NCBI RefSeq assembly: GCF_900110775.1
Contig: NZ_FOEP01000001.1
Location: 248,001 to 312,000 of the forward strand
Direction of reading: 5' to 3'
Source: Thalassovita taeanensis
GTDB lineage: Bacteria; Pseudomonadota; Alphaproteobacteria; Rhodobacterales; Rhodobacteraceae
DNA length: 64,000 bases
The position numbers and the translations under genes were made by a program. Numbering within the stretch: the stretch's first letter is position 1; each line of letters begins with the position of its first letter. Below, one piece after another: positions 27,533 to 37,273 of the stretch. The notes below the pieces were generated by a model that saw only the letters and a program-made list of their open reading frames with translations, was not told the origin of the DNA and did not search any database.

Positions 27533-30500
27533 CGCGGTTCAATCTGTCCGACTGGGCGCTGCGGCACCGGTCTTTTGTGTGGTATCTGATGATCGTTGCG
27601 CTGATCGCGGGTTCCTTCTCCTATATGAACATGGGCCGCGAGGAAGACCCGAACTTCTCGATCAAGACCATGATTATCGCCGCCGCCCTGCCGGGCGCGG
27701 ATATCGAGGATACGCGCGCTCAGGTCACCGACCGGATCGAGAAAAAGCTCGAAGAGCTCGATACCCTCAAGGCCACACGCTCGGTCACGGCGGCCGGGCG
27801 CACGGTTGTCTATGTCGATCTGCTGCCAACCACTCCGGCCGCGCAGATCCCTGCCACCTGGCAACGCGTTCGCAACATGATGACAGATATTCAGGCTGAT
27901 TTCCCGGCGGAATTTGCCGGGTTTCAGTTCAACGACAGCTTCGGCGATGTTTTTGGCAACATATATGCCTTCACCGCTGACGGCTTCACCCCGCGCGAAC
28001 TGCACGACTATGTCGAAACGGTGCGGACCGAGGTGCAGTCGCTGCCTGATGCCGGCAAGATCGACCTGATCGGCGTGCGCGAAGAAGTGATCTATATGGA
28101 ATTCTCGGTGCGGCGGATGGCGGCGCTGGGGCTGAACAAGCAACAGGTCGTGGCAACGCTGGCCAGTCAGAACGCACTTGTGCCTTCGGGCGTGATTGAT
28201 GCGGGCGACGAACAGGTGATCGTGCGCGTCAGCGGACAGTTTGATGATGCCGACAGCCTTGCCGCGGTCAACCTGCGGGTCGGCGACCGGTTTTTCAACG
28301 TGGGCGACATCGCGACCATCACCCGTGGCTACAAAGACCCTGCGGATGCGCTGTTCCGGGTCAATGGCAAGGAAGGCGTCGCGCTGGCCATCGGCATGAA
28401 ACAGGGCGGCAACATCCTGGACTTCGGCGAACAGCTGAAAGACATGATGACAGAAATTCAGGCCAAGCTGCCGGTCGGCATCGAAATGCAGCAGGTCGCC
28501 GATCAGCCCGATGTGGTGGAACACGCCGTCGGCCATTTCATTCAGGCCCTGATGGAGGCGATCGGCATCGTTCTTCTGGTCACCTTTGTCAGTCTGGGCA
28601 TGCGGGCAGGGGTGGTGGTCACGCTGACCATCCCGCTGGTACTGGCGATCACCTTCGTGATCCTCGACTACTATGGAATCACCCTGCAGCGGATTTCGCT
28701 GGGTGCGCTGATCATCGCGCTGGGTCTGCTGGTGGACGACGCGATGATCGCGATCGAAACGATGATTTCCCGGCTGGAACTGGGCGAAAGCTTGACCACG
28801 GCCGCCTCCTATGCCTGGACCTCGATCGCATTTCCGATGCTGTCGGGCACGCTGGTGACGGTCGTCGGCTTTATCCCGATCGGCCTGAACAATTCGGCGG
28901 CGGGCGAATTTACCTTTTCGCTGTTCGTCGTGATCGCGGTGTCGCTGATGGTCTCGTGGGTTGTCGCGGTGCTGTTCGCGCCGCTGCTGGGCGTGACGTT
29001 CCTGCCCGAAAAGGGCCACCACCACGACTCTGGCCCCGGCCGTATCCGTCGCGCCTTTCACGTTCTGCTGCGCAGGACGATGCGGGCAAAATGGCTGACG
29101 GTGATTGCCACACTGGCGATCTTTGCCTGCTCGATCTGGGGGATGAAATTCGTCGAATTTCAGTTCTTCCCCAGCTCTGACCGCCCCGAGTTGATCGTGG
29201 ATGTAACCGCACGGCAAAACAGTTCGATCATCGAAACCGAAGCCCAGATGGACCGGCTCGAGGCCACCTTGCAAGGCAATCCTGACATTGATCACTGGAC
29301 CTCTTATGTCGGTCGCGGCGCGCCGCGCTTCCTGCTGACCCTCGAAGGCCCAACACCCGGCCCATATCTGGGGCAGCTGGTTATTCAGGCCACGGATACC
29401 GAAGCCCGCGACAGGGTGCGCGCGCAGATCGACGGGCTGGCCGATCAGTTCCCGGGCGTCGAACTGTTCACCAAGCTCCTGGAACTCGGGCCGCCGGTCG
29501 GCAAGCCGGTACAATATCGCCTTTCGGGTCCCGAAACCGGCATTGTGCGCGATCAGGCCCGGCTGCTGGCTGCAGCCTTGTCGCAAGATGACCGCCTGAC
29601 CAACATTTCGCTGGACTGGAGCGAACCCGCCCGCGTGGTCCGGGTCGAGATCGATCAGGACAAGGCGCGCCAGCTTGGCGTGTCGGCATCGGATATCTCC
29701 AGTGTGCTGAACGGGGTCTTCAACGGCCAAACGGTGACGCAGCTGCGCGACAGCACCTATCTGGTCAGTGTGGTGGCACGCGGCGACACCAATGACCGGC
29801 AGTCAGTTGATGCGCTTCACGGCATGCAGTTGCAGGGCAATGGCGGCGCCTCGGTCCCGCTTCTCAGCCTTGCCACGCTCAAATACGACACCGAACAGCC
29901 GATGATCATGCAGCGCGACCGCCTGCCAACGATCACAGTCAAAGCTTCGGTGGCAACAAAGGATCAGCCGATTTCGGTGGTGCAGGATCTCGCCCCACAG
30001 ATCGACGCGCTGCGCAGCACTCTACCGATCGGCTATAAGATCGAAGTGGGCGGCACGCTGGAAAACACCAATGAATCCACCGGCCCGATTGTGGCCGTCG
30101 TCCCGATCATGGTGTTGCTGATGACCTTCCTGGTGATGATCCAGATGCAAAGCTTCCGGTTGTCGCTGATCGTACTCAGCGCAGCACCTCTGGGGCTGAT
30201 CGGGGTGGTCGCCGCACTGGTGCCGTCGGGGGCACCGCTGGGCTTTGTGGCGATTCTGGGCGTGCTTGCACTGGTCGGAATCCTGATCCGAAACTCGATC
30301 ATTCTGGTGCACGAAATCGAAGAGCTGCGCCGACAGGGCCGCTCGCGCTGGGATGCCGTGTTCGAGGCTTCAGACAGCCGCGCCCGCCCGATCCTGCTGA
30401 CGGCTGCGGCAGCCTCGCTGGCGCTAATCCCGATCGCGCGGCAGGTGTTTTGGGGGCCGATGGCCTATTCGATGATGGGCGGCATCATCGCGGGCACGCT

Positions 30501-30579
30501 GGTGACGTTGATTTTCGTCCCGGCCCTGTATCTATTGGTCTATGGGGTCAAACCGCCCAAGGAGGGCGCAGTCGAATGA
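27529..30579 (+). CDS. RND efflux permease
   Basis: A 1016-aa AcrB-superfamily proton antiporter with 12 predicted helices and two large periplasmic loops. The proton-relay aspartates are in LLVDDAMIAIETM in the fourth helix. It starts MTRFNLSDWALRHRSFVWYL and is full length. Substrate is unknown; the group lies outside classical AcrB/MexB. It is translationally coupled upstream to the adaptor and downstream to the patatin gene (both ATGA overlaps). Confidence 0.95.
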   Translation: MTRFNLSDWALRHRSFVWYLMIVALIAGSFSYMNMGREEDPNFSIKTMIIAAALPGADIEDTRAQVTDRIEKKLEELDTLKATRSVTAAGRTVVYVDLLPTTPAAQIPATWQRVRNMMTDIQADFPAEFAGFQFNDSFGDVFGNIYAFTADGFTPRELHDYVETVRTEVQSLPDAGKIDLIGVREEVIYMEFSVRRMAALGLNKQQVVATLASQNALVPSGVIDAGDEQVIVRVSGQFDDADSLAAVNLRVGDRFFNVGDIATITRGYKDPADALFRVNGKEGVALAIGMKQGGNILDFGEQLKDMMTEIQAKLPVGIEMQQVADQPDVVEHAVGHFIQALMEAIGIVLLVTFVSLGMRAGVVVTLTIPLVLAITFVILDYYGITLQRISLGALIIALGLLVDDAMIAIETMISRLELGESLTTAASYAWTSIAFPMLSGTLVTVVGFIPIGLNNSAAGEFTFSLFVVIAVSLMVSWVVAVLFAPLLGVTFLPEKGHHHDSGPGRIRRAFHVLLRRTMRAKWLTVIATLAIFACSIWGMKFVEFQFFPSSDRPELIVDVTARQNSSIIETEAQMDRLEATLQGNPDIDHWTSYVGRGAPRFLLTLEGPTPGPYLGQLVIQATDTEARDRVRAQIDGLADQFPGVELFTKLLELGPPVGKPVQYRLSGPETGIVRDQARLLAAALSQDDRLTNISLDWSEPARVVRVEIDQDKARQLGVSASDISSVLNGVFNGQTVTQLRDSTYLVSVVARGDTNDRQSVDALHGMQLQGNGGASVPLLSLATLKYDTEQPMIMQRDRLPTITVKASVATKDQPISVVQDLAPQIDALRSTLPIGYKIEVGGTLENTNESTGPIVAVVPIMVLLMTFLVMIQMQSFRLSLIVLSAAPLGLIGVVAALVPSGAPLGFVAILGVLALVGILIRNSIILVHEIEELRRQGRSRWDAVFEASDSRARPILLTAAAASLALIPIARQVFWGPMAYSMMGGIIAGTLVTLIFVPALYLLVYGVKPPKEGAVE

Positions 30580-31475
30580 AGCTGAAAGTCGGCTTGGCGC
30601 TTGGCAGTGGTGGGGCCCGCGGGTGGTGCCATATCGGTGTGCTGCACGCGCTGGCCGAAGAGGGCATTCGCCCCGACATCCTGTGTGGCACCTCGATGGG
30701 GTCGCTGGTCGCCGCCGCCGAAGCCTCCGGCATCCTCGACAAGCTCGAGGCCTTCGCGCGCGGCCTGCGTCAGCTTACCATCGCCCGGATGATCGATATT
30801 GATGTCAATTCCGGCGGGCTGATCATGGGCAACGCGATCATGCAGCAGCTGCACGAACTGGGTTTCAAGGATACGATTGCAGCGCTCGACCGGCCCTATA
30901 TGGCGGTGGCCACTGACCTTTACGCCGGGCGCGAGGTCTGGATGCGCGATGGTGATCTGCTTGACGCGGTGCGCGCCTCGATCGGCATTCCCGGCATCTT
31001 TGCGCCGGTGTTTCACAACGGCAGCTGGCTGCTGGATGGCGGCATGAGCAACCCGGTGCCGGTCAGCGCCGCCCGCGCGCTGGGGGCCGAGATCATCATC
31101 GCGGTCGATCCCAATTCCAAACTCTACATGCCGCGCCACGGTGCGCCTGACCTCACGACCGACAGCAACGGTTTCGGGCTCGACATGCTGCTTCAGAACA
31201 TGCCCGCCGCCGTGCAACCCGCGTTGAAATCCTATCTCGAACCCAAGAAAACCCGCCGCCGGACCCCCGGCTATCTCGAGGTCCTGTCGACCTCGATCGA
31301 CGTGATGACCGATCAGATCCGCCGCAGCCGCCTTGCGGGCGAGCCGCCGAACGTGATGGTCGAACTTGATCTGCGCGACGTGACCGTTCTGGAATTCAGC
31401 AAGGCCGATCTGGCGATCTCCCGCGGTTATGCCGCGATGAAGGCGAAAATGCCGCTGCTTCTGGCGCAGCTCTGA
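30576..31475 (+). CDS. patatin-like phospholipase (RssA type)
   Basis: A 299-aa serine lipase with the full Ser-Asp dyad: oxyanion loop GSGGARG (10-16), nucleophile S40 in GTSMGS, and D154 in LLDGGMSNPVP. No signal peptide, so it is likely cytosolic or peripheral at the membrane. The start is ATG 30576, overlapping the RND permease stop by four bases, so it is co-produced with the pump. A link between phospholipid turnover and efflux is suggested by the coupling only. Confidence 0.92.
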   Translation: MKLKVGLALGSGGARGWCHIGVLHALAEEGIRPDILCGTSMGSLVAAAEASGILDKLEAFARGLRQLTIARMIDIDVNSGGLIMGNAIMQQLHELGFKDTIAALDRPYMAVATDLYAGREVWMRDGDLLDAVRASIGIPGIFAPVFHNGSWLLDGGMSNPVPVSAARALGAEIIIAVDPNSKLYMPRHGAPDLTTDSNGFGLDMLLQNMPAAVQPALKSYLEPKKTRRRTPGYLEVLSTSIDVMTDQIRRSRLAGEPPNVMVELDLRDVTVLEFSKADLAISRGYAAMKAKMPLLLAQL

Positions 31476-31539
31476 TCGGACTGGCCACCGCACGCGCGCG
31501 TGCTAGGTTGCCCGGCAGAAGCCCCAAAGGATACCCCCA

Positions 31540-32525
<986 letters not shown>

Positions 32526-32538
<13 letters not shown>

Positions 32539-33266
32539 CGCCCCACGAAGTTGCGCAAAATCCGCTCCGGCTGGGTCACATCAGCGGCCTGACACATGGC
32601 GATCAGGTCGTCGGCCTCTTCGGGGCGGAAATAACCGCTGCTGTTATACACCCGGATCCTCAGTGAAAAGACGTCACTGTCGGCTTCGGGGTGGAACTGT
32701 GTCGCGTAAACATTTGATTTGTAACGGATCATCTGAAACGGGCAGGGGGCCGACGACAGCAAATGCACCGCCCCCTCGGGCAGGTCCTGCACCGCTTCCT
32801 TATGCCCGACAAACGCATCAAACTGATCCGGCACCCCCGCCAACAGCGGATCGCCTTGGCTCGCCCGGGTTCTCTCGCAGCGACTGGTGCCGGTCGGCTC
32901 GCCGAAGTGCGCCTTGCTCACCTTGGCCCCCAGATGATGCGCCAGAATGCCAATGCCGTAACAGCAGCCCAGGTACGGCACGTCGTCCTGGGTGATCTGC
33001 GGCATAAGCCCCAGCACCTGCGCCTCGATCCGTGCCTCCACCGGGTCTTTGCCTGCGGCGGGGTCCGACACACAGCCCGGCCCACCGCCGACAATCACCC
33101 CGGCATAGCCCGCCAAATCCAGATCCGGCAGGTCTTCCTGATCCAGCCTTATCCGATGGGTCTGTTCGGCGCTCAGACCGCCCTTGGCCAGAAACGCCGC
33201 ATATTCATCATCAGCGGCCTCGGTTTCGGGGCGCAGTTGCAGGATCAGAAAGGGTTTTGTCATCAC
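32526..33266 (-). CDS. class I glutamine amidotransferase-like protein
   Basis: A 246-aa GATase1 protein with nucleophile Cys in [15 protein letters not shown] and the His-Glu pair in TQFHPEAD. It resembles stand-alone GMP-synthase-like amidotransferases; no synthetase domain is attached. ATG 33263 directly after the first Met is an equal start choice. It lies downstream of the YcbK gene, separated by that gene's terminator. Confidence 0.88.
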
Positions 33267-33293
33267 ATCTCTCGATTTTGGACGATGTTACAA

Positions 33294-33320
33294 CAAAAAA
33301 CCCGCCGGAACAGGCGGGTT
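33294..33320 (-). terminator. terminator of the ycbK-like gene
   Basis: On the minus strand CCCGCC-TGTTCC-GGCGGG is followed by TTTTTTGTTG. It lies about 27 bases after the stop of the 33347-33916 gene. Confidence 0.88.
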
Positions 33321-33346
33321 TCTTTTCTTCATCGTTTTGAATGGCT

Positions 33347-33916
33347 TCAAGCGCCCCAGTTGCGCACCGGGCCACAATCCATATGCACGAAGTTTGATCC
33401 GGAATACCGGCCAACGCCCCCGGCCTTGCAGGCCAAAGCCGCTCGCGCCATCTGATTGACCGAGCGTGACGCCAGCCTCAGGTCCGCCGCCTGTGCCTTC
33501 ATATGCAAAGAGTTCTTTGCAACGCCGCGGGATTTCGACCGCAACATCGCGTTGGTCTGAGGCGAGCGATAGCCCGACAACAGCATGAACGGCTCGTTGA
33601 TATCCAGCAGGTTATGCGCGGCGGCCATGATATCCACCGTGCGCAGGTCAACGCCCTTGGTTGAATCGGTCCGCCAGTCCCGCATGAAATAGGTGATTTC
33701 CTTGGCCGCGTCGGGAATATAATCCCCCTCGATCCAGTAAATCATGTCAATCCGCTCGCCGGTGCGCCCGGAAAACATCTTGATCCGCCGGATATCCCCG
33801 GCCCCTCTCAGAAAGCCCGCGGCTTTCGTGAATGTCGGTGCTGCGGCAACAGTTGTTGCTGCGAAGGCGCCCAGCAAAGCACGCCGTGTAAAGCTCAATG
33901 AGCTGTCATTTGTCAT
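33347..33916 (-). CDS. YcbK/DUF882 family murein endopeptidase-like protein
   Basis: A 189-aa exported protein. The Tat signal TRRALLGAFAATTVAAAP leads into the DUF882/M15-type fold: LSGYRSPQTNAMLRSKS, NSLHMKAQAADLRL (metal-binding His and Asp) and FVHMDCGPVR (second His). Relatives cleave peptide cross-links in peptidoglycan. It is divergent from the L,D-transpeptidase gene, matching the ycbB-ycbK pairing seen in E. coli. Confidence 0.9.
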   Translation of the reverse strand: MTNDSSLSFTRRALLGAFAATTVAAAPTFTKAAGFLRGAGDIRRIKMFSGRTGERIDMIYWIEGDYIPDAAKEITYFMRDWRTDSTKGVDLRTVDIMAAAHNLLDINEPFMLLSGYRSPQTNAMLRSKSRGVAKNSLHMKAQAADLRLASRSVNQMARAALACKAGGVGRYSGSNFVHMDCGPVRNWGA

Positions 33917-34242
33917 AGTAGCGCCTGTGTCCCGTCGCTAAGCTGCTCACCACGATGTTACGTGATTTCAGCCATGTCATCCCCAGATGCATAAGTTTTA
34001 TTACACAACAGAAACAATCGACCAAGCTTCGATTCACTCGAATTTTCGATATCAAGAGGTTTAGGCGATTTTTTGCTGAAAAAATTTGAATAGTGACGGG
34101 ATTGCGCAAAACCCGGTGCAGGCTTGCACCATTTTTCGGGAGCGTTTTGTGATAGTGCATTTGTGAATGGACTTGATCGGCCCAATTCAAGACACAGGGA
34201 TGTAACATTTTTTATGCGGTAAACTAAAAAGAGGGCGTGCCC
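33917..34242. promoter_or_regulatory. AT-rich divergent promoter region, ycbK/ycbB
   Basis: These 326 bases hold no credible gene and are clearly more AT-rich than the flanks. GGTGCA-GGCT-TGCACC (34115-34130) followed by ATTTTT is a small hairpin with a T-run on the plus strand and could be a leader terminator ahead of the transpeptidase gene. Confidence 0.45.
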
Positions 34243-35856
34243 ATGCATACGCGGACCCGTACCGGCTCTGTCCGGTTGTTTTTGACGGTTTTAACCCTGC
34301 TTACATGCCTGTTCGTGTCGCCTCAGGGGGCTCAGGCGCAGGTCACAGCCTTCAAACAGGCCGTGGCCGAAGCGGCGTCCGATGATCGCGATCTGGCGCA
34401 ATACTACCGCGAGGCCGACTATAAGGGGTTGTGGACCGGACGCGGATCCAAGGATGCATCGCGGCGCAAGGCGCTGTTTGCCGCGCTGGCCGATGTCGAT
34501 GCGCACGGCCTGTCTGCGCGCCGCTATGATGCGCGCGGGCTGCTGGCACAGATGCGCGCCGCCAAGACACCGCGCGATCTGGGGCTGGCCGAGGTGGCGC
34601 TGTCCAAAACCTTCCTGCGCTATGCCCGCGATGTGCAAACCGGACTGCTGGTGCCCTCGAAGATCGACAGCGGCATCGTCCGCGAGGTGCCTTACCGCGC
34701 CCGGTTGTCCTATCTGACCAGTTTCGAGAAAAGCACCCCCGCCGCCTTCCTGCGCCAATTGCCACCGCAATCGGCCGAATATTCCCGGCTGATGAAGGAA
34801 AAGATGCGGCTGGAAACACTTCTGGCCAAGGGCGGCTGGGGCGATACCGTGCCCGGCAAATCCCTGAAGCCCAGCGAGCAGGGCGCGGGCGTGGTCCAAC
34901 TGCGCAACCGGCTGATTGCGATGGGCTATCTGCGCCGCAACGCCACACAGGTCTATGATGCCAACATGCAGGCCGCCGTGCAGCAGTTCCAGCTGGACCA
35001 CGGGCTGCAACCCGACGGCGTCGCCGGCGCGGGAACTCTGACCGAAATCAATACCCCCGTCGAAGAACGGCTGAAGTCGGTGATCGTCGCGATGGAGCGC
35101 GAGCGCTGGATCAACATGCCGCTGGGCAAGCGTCACGTCTTGGTCAACCTCGCCGATTTCAGCGCCAAGATCATCGACAACGGCAAGGTCACGTTTGAAA
35201 CCCGTTCGGTCGTCGGCGCCAACAGCAGTGACCGCCGCAGCCCGGAATTTTCCGATGTGATGGAGCATATGGTGATCAACCCCACCTGGAATGTGCCCCG
35301 CTCGATCACGGTCAAGGAATACCTGCCGATGCTCAAGCGCAACCCCAACGCGGTCAGCCATTTGCGGATCATCGACAGCCGCGGCCGTGTGGTCAGCCGC
35401 AACTCGGTGAATTTCTCACAGTATACCGAGCGGACCTTTCCCTTTGCGATCAAACAACCCCCGTCGGACCGCAATGCGCTGGGGCTGGTGAAATTCATCT
35501 TCCCGAACAAATACAATATCTACCTGCATGACACCCCCGCCAAAAACCTGTTTGGCCGCGAAAGCCGCGCCTACAGCCATGGCTGCATCCGCCTGCATGA
35601 ACCGTTCGAATTCGCCTATGCGCTGCTGGCCAAGCAAACCAACGACCCCAAGGGCCTGTTTCACAGCTATCTGAAAACCGGGGTTGAATCGGTGCTGCCG
35701 CTGGAACAACCCGTACCGGTGCATCTGGACTACCGCACCGCCTTCACGCAGGCCAAAGGTCAGGTCAATTTCCGCCGTGATGTTTACGGCCGCGATGCGC
35801 TGATCTGGAAAGCACTGGCGCAGGCAGGGGTGGCCTTGCAGGCACAACAAAGCTAA
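34243..35856 (+). CDS. L,D-transpeptidase (YcbB/LdtD type)
   Basis: A 537-aa periplasmic enzyme forming 3-3 peptidoglycan cross-links. It has an N-terminal signal/anchor (LFLTVLTLLTCLFVSPQGAQ), a scaffold domain, a peptidoglycan-binding repeat (AVQQFQLDHGLQPDGVAGAG) and the YkuD catalytic domain with H446-G-C448 in SHGCIRLH. ATG 34243 is chosen over GTG 34237 because AAGAGGG is properly spaced from it. Next is lpxD on the same strand, 33 bases later. Confidence 0.94.
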   Translation: MHTRTRTGSVRLFLTVLTLLTCLFVSPQGAQAQVTAFKQAVAEAASDDRDLAQYYREADYKGLWTGRGSKDASRRKALFAALADVDAHGLSARRYDARGLLAQMRAAKTPRDLGLAEVALSKTFLRYARDVQTGLLVPSKIDSGIVREVPYRARLSYLTSFEKSTPAAFLRQLPPQSAEYSRLMKEKMRLETLLAKGGWGDTVPGKSLKPSEQGAGVVQLRNRLIAMGYLRRNATQVYDANMQAAVQQFQLDHGLQPDGVAGAGTLTEINTPVEERLKSVIVAMERERWINMPLGKRHVLVNLADFSAKIIDNGKVTFETRSVVGANSSDRRSPEFSDVMEHMVINPTWNVPRSITVKEYLPMLKRNPNAVSHLRIIDSRGRVVSRNSVNFSQYTERTFPFAIKQPPSDRNALGLVKFIFPNKYNIYLHDTPAKNLFGRESRAYSHGCIRLHEPFEFAYALLAKQTNDPKGLFHSYLKTGVESVLPLEQPVPVHLDYRTAFTQAKGQVNFRRDVYGRDALIWKALAQAGVALQAQQS

Positions 35857-35889
35857 GTCATGCCCCAGACCGATCTGGGGACGTGGATC

Positions 35890-36981
35890 ATGAGCCATTC
35901 TATCAAGCAAATCGCAGCCGCGCTCGGGGCCGAGGCCTTCGGCGCTGTTGATCTGTGCGTGAGCGGCGTGGCCGAACCCGCCATGGCCGGGCCGCAGGAT
36001 CTGGCGCTGGCGATGAACCCGAAATACGCCGAAGCCCTGCCCGCCGGTCAGGCGCGCGCCGCTATGCTCTGGCCCGGTGCCGACTGGCAGGCGCTGGGGC
36101 TTCAGGCAGCGATCATCGCCCCGCGTCCGCGTTTTGCGATGTCCGGGCTCAGCGCGATGATGGACCCCGGCCAAGGCTATGCCCCCGGCATCCACCCCTC
36201 TGCCGTGATTGACCCCACCGCCGATCTGGCCGCCGATGTCGCCGTCGGCCCGCTTGCCGTGATCGGCCCTCGGGTGCGCATCGGCGCGGGCTCGGTCATC
36301 GGTCCGCAGTGTTTCATTGGCGCTGATACCGTACTGGGGCAGGGCGCCTTCCTGCGCGAAGGCGTGCGTATTGGCGCGCGTGTCAGCATCGGTGCCCGCT
36401 TCATCGCCCAACCCGGTGCCGTGATCGGCGGCGACGGCTTTTCCTTCGTGACCCCCGAACAATCCAGCGTCGAACGCGCCCGCGACAGCCTTGGCGATCA
36501 GGGCGAGCTGCGCGGCCAAAGCTATGCCCGCATCCACAGCCTGGGCAGCGTGTCCATCGGCGATGATGTCGAACTGGGTGCGAACACCTGTATCGACCGT
36601 GGCACCGTCCGCGACACCCGCATCGGCAATGGCGTCAAGGTCGATAACCTGACCCAGATCGGCCACAACGTCGAGATCGGCAATGACAGCCTGATCTGCG
36701 CGCAGGTCGGTGTCGCGGGATCGTCACGAATTGGTAATAATGTGGTGCTGGGGGGGCAGACGGGCGTGTCCGACAATCTTTTTATCGGTGATCACGTGAT
36801 CACCGGCGGCGCGACCAAGGTGCTGGCCAATGTGCCCGCAGGCCGGGTCATGCTTGGCTATCCGGCGATGAAGATGGAAAGCCACATCGAGGCCTACAAA
36901 GGCCTGCGTCGCCTGCCGCGCCTGTTCCGCGATGTTGCGGCGTTGCAGAAAGCTGTTTCCAAGTTGGGAAAGACCGACTAA
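35890..36981 (+). CDS. lpxD: UDP-3-O-acylglucosamine N-acyltransferase LpxD (possibly a second copy)
   Basis: Adds a 3-hydroxyacyl chain from ACP to UDP-3-O-acylglucosamine in lipid A synthesis. The 363-aa product has the uridine-binding N-terminal domain, a left-handed beta-helix of hexapeptide repeats and the catalytic histidine H259 in QIGHNVEIG. It is not beside bamA-fabZ-lpxA as the main LpxD usually is, but followed by an ACP and a ketosynthase, which suggests a specialised acyl chain. I start at ATG 35890 (MSHSIKQIAAALGAEAFGAV). Confidence 0.88.
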   Translation: MSHSIKQIAAALGAEAFGAVDLCVSGVAEPAMAGPQDLALAMNPKYAEALPAGQARAAMLWPGADWQALGLQAAIIAPRPRFAMSGLSAMMDPGQGYAPGIHPSAVIDPTADLAADVAVGPLAVIGPRVRIGAGSVIGPQCFIGADTVLGQGAFLREGVRIGARVSIGARFIAQPGAVIGGDGFSFVTPEQSSVERARDSLGDQGELRGQSYARIHSLGSVSIGDDVELGANTCIDRGTVRDTRIGNGVKVDNLTQIGHNVEIGNDSLICAQVGVAGSSRIGNNVVLGGQTGVSDNLFIGDHVITGGATKVLANVPAGRVMLGYPAMKMESHIEAYKGLRRLPRLFRDVAALQKAVSKLGKTD

Positions 36982-37015
36982 ATCAACCCCAATCACGAGG
37001 GAAGGGCCGGGATCA

Positions 37016-37273
37016 ATGAGCATCAAGGACAAGGTGATCAACATCATAGCCGAGCAGGCCGTATTAGAGCCGTCGGACGTGACATTGGGCAACACGTTAG
37101 AGGAATTGGGCATCGACAGCCTCGGGCTGGTCGAAAGCATCTTCGCCATCGAAGAAGCATTCGACATCACCGTGCCCTTCAACGCCAACGAACCCGAGCA
37201 GAGCGACTTCGATATCTCCTCGGTGGCAAGCATCATCGCAGGCATCGAAAAATTGGTGGCCGAACAGGCATGA
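37016..37273 (+). CDS. acyl carrier protein (specialised)
   Basis: An 85-aa ACP. The phosphopantetheine serine is S35 in GIDSLGLVE. It departs from housekeeping AcpP (usually about 77 aa) in length and C-terminal sequence (KLVAEQA). GAGGGAAGGGCCGGG precedes the ATG. Its stop overlaps the ketosynthase start by four bases, so the two are translated together. Likely carries the acyl chain made by the adjacent ketosynthase. Confidence 0.93.
   Translation: MSIKDKVINIIAEQAVLEPSDVTLGNTLEELGIDSLGLVESIFAIEEAFDITVPFNANEPEQSDFDISSVASIIAGIEKLVAEQA

Noticed and set aside
27031-29730. 899-codon minus-strand open frame opposite the second adaptor and permease
   Set aside because: It is a codon-bias shadow of two clear RND genes: histidine- and glutamine-rich with no recognisable domain.
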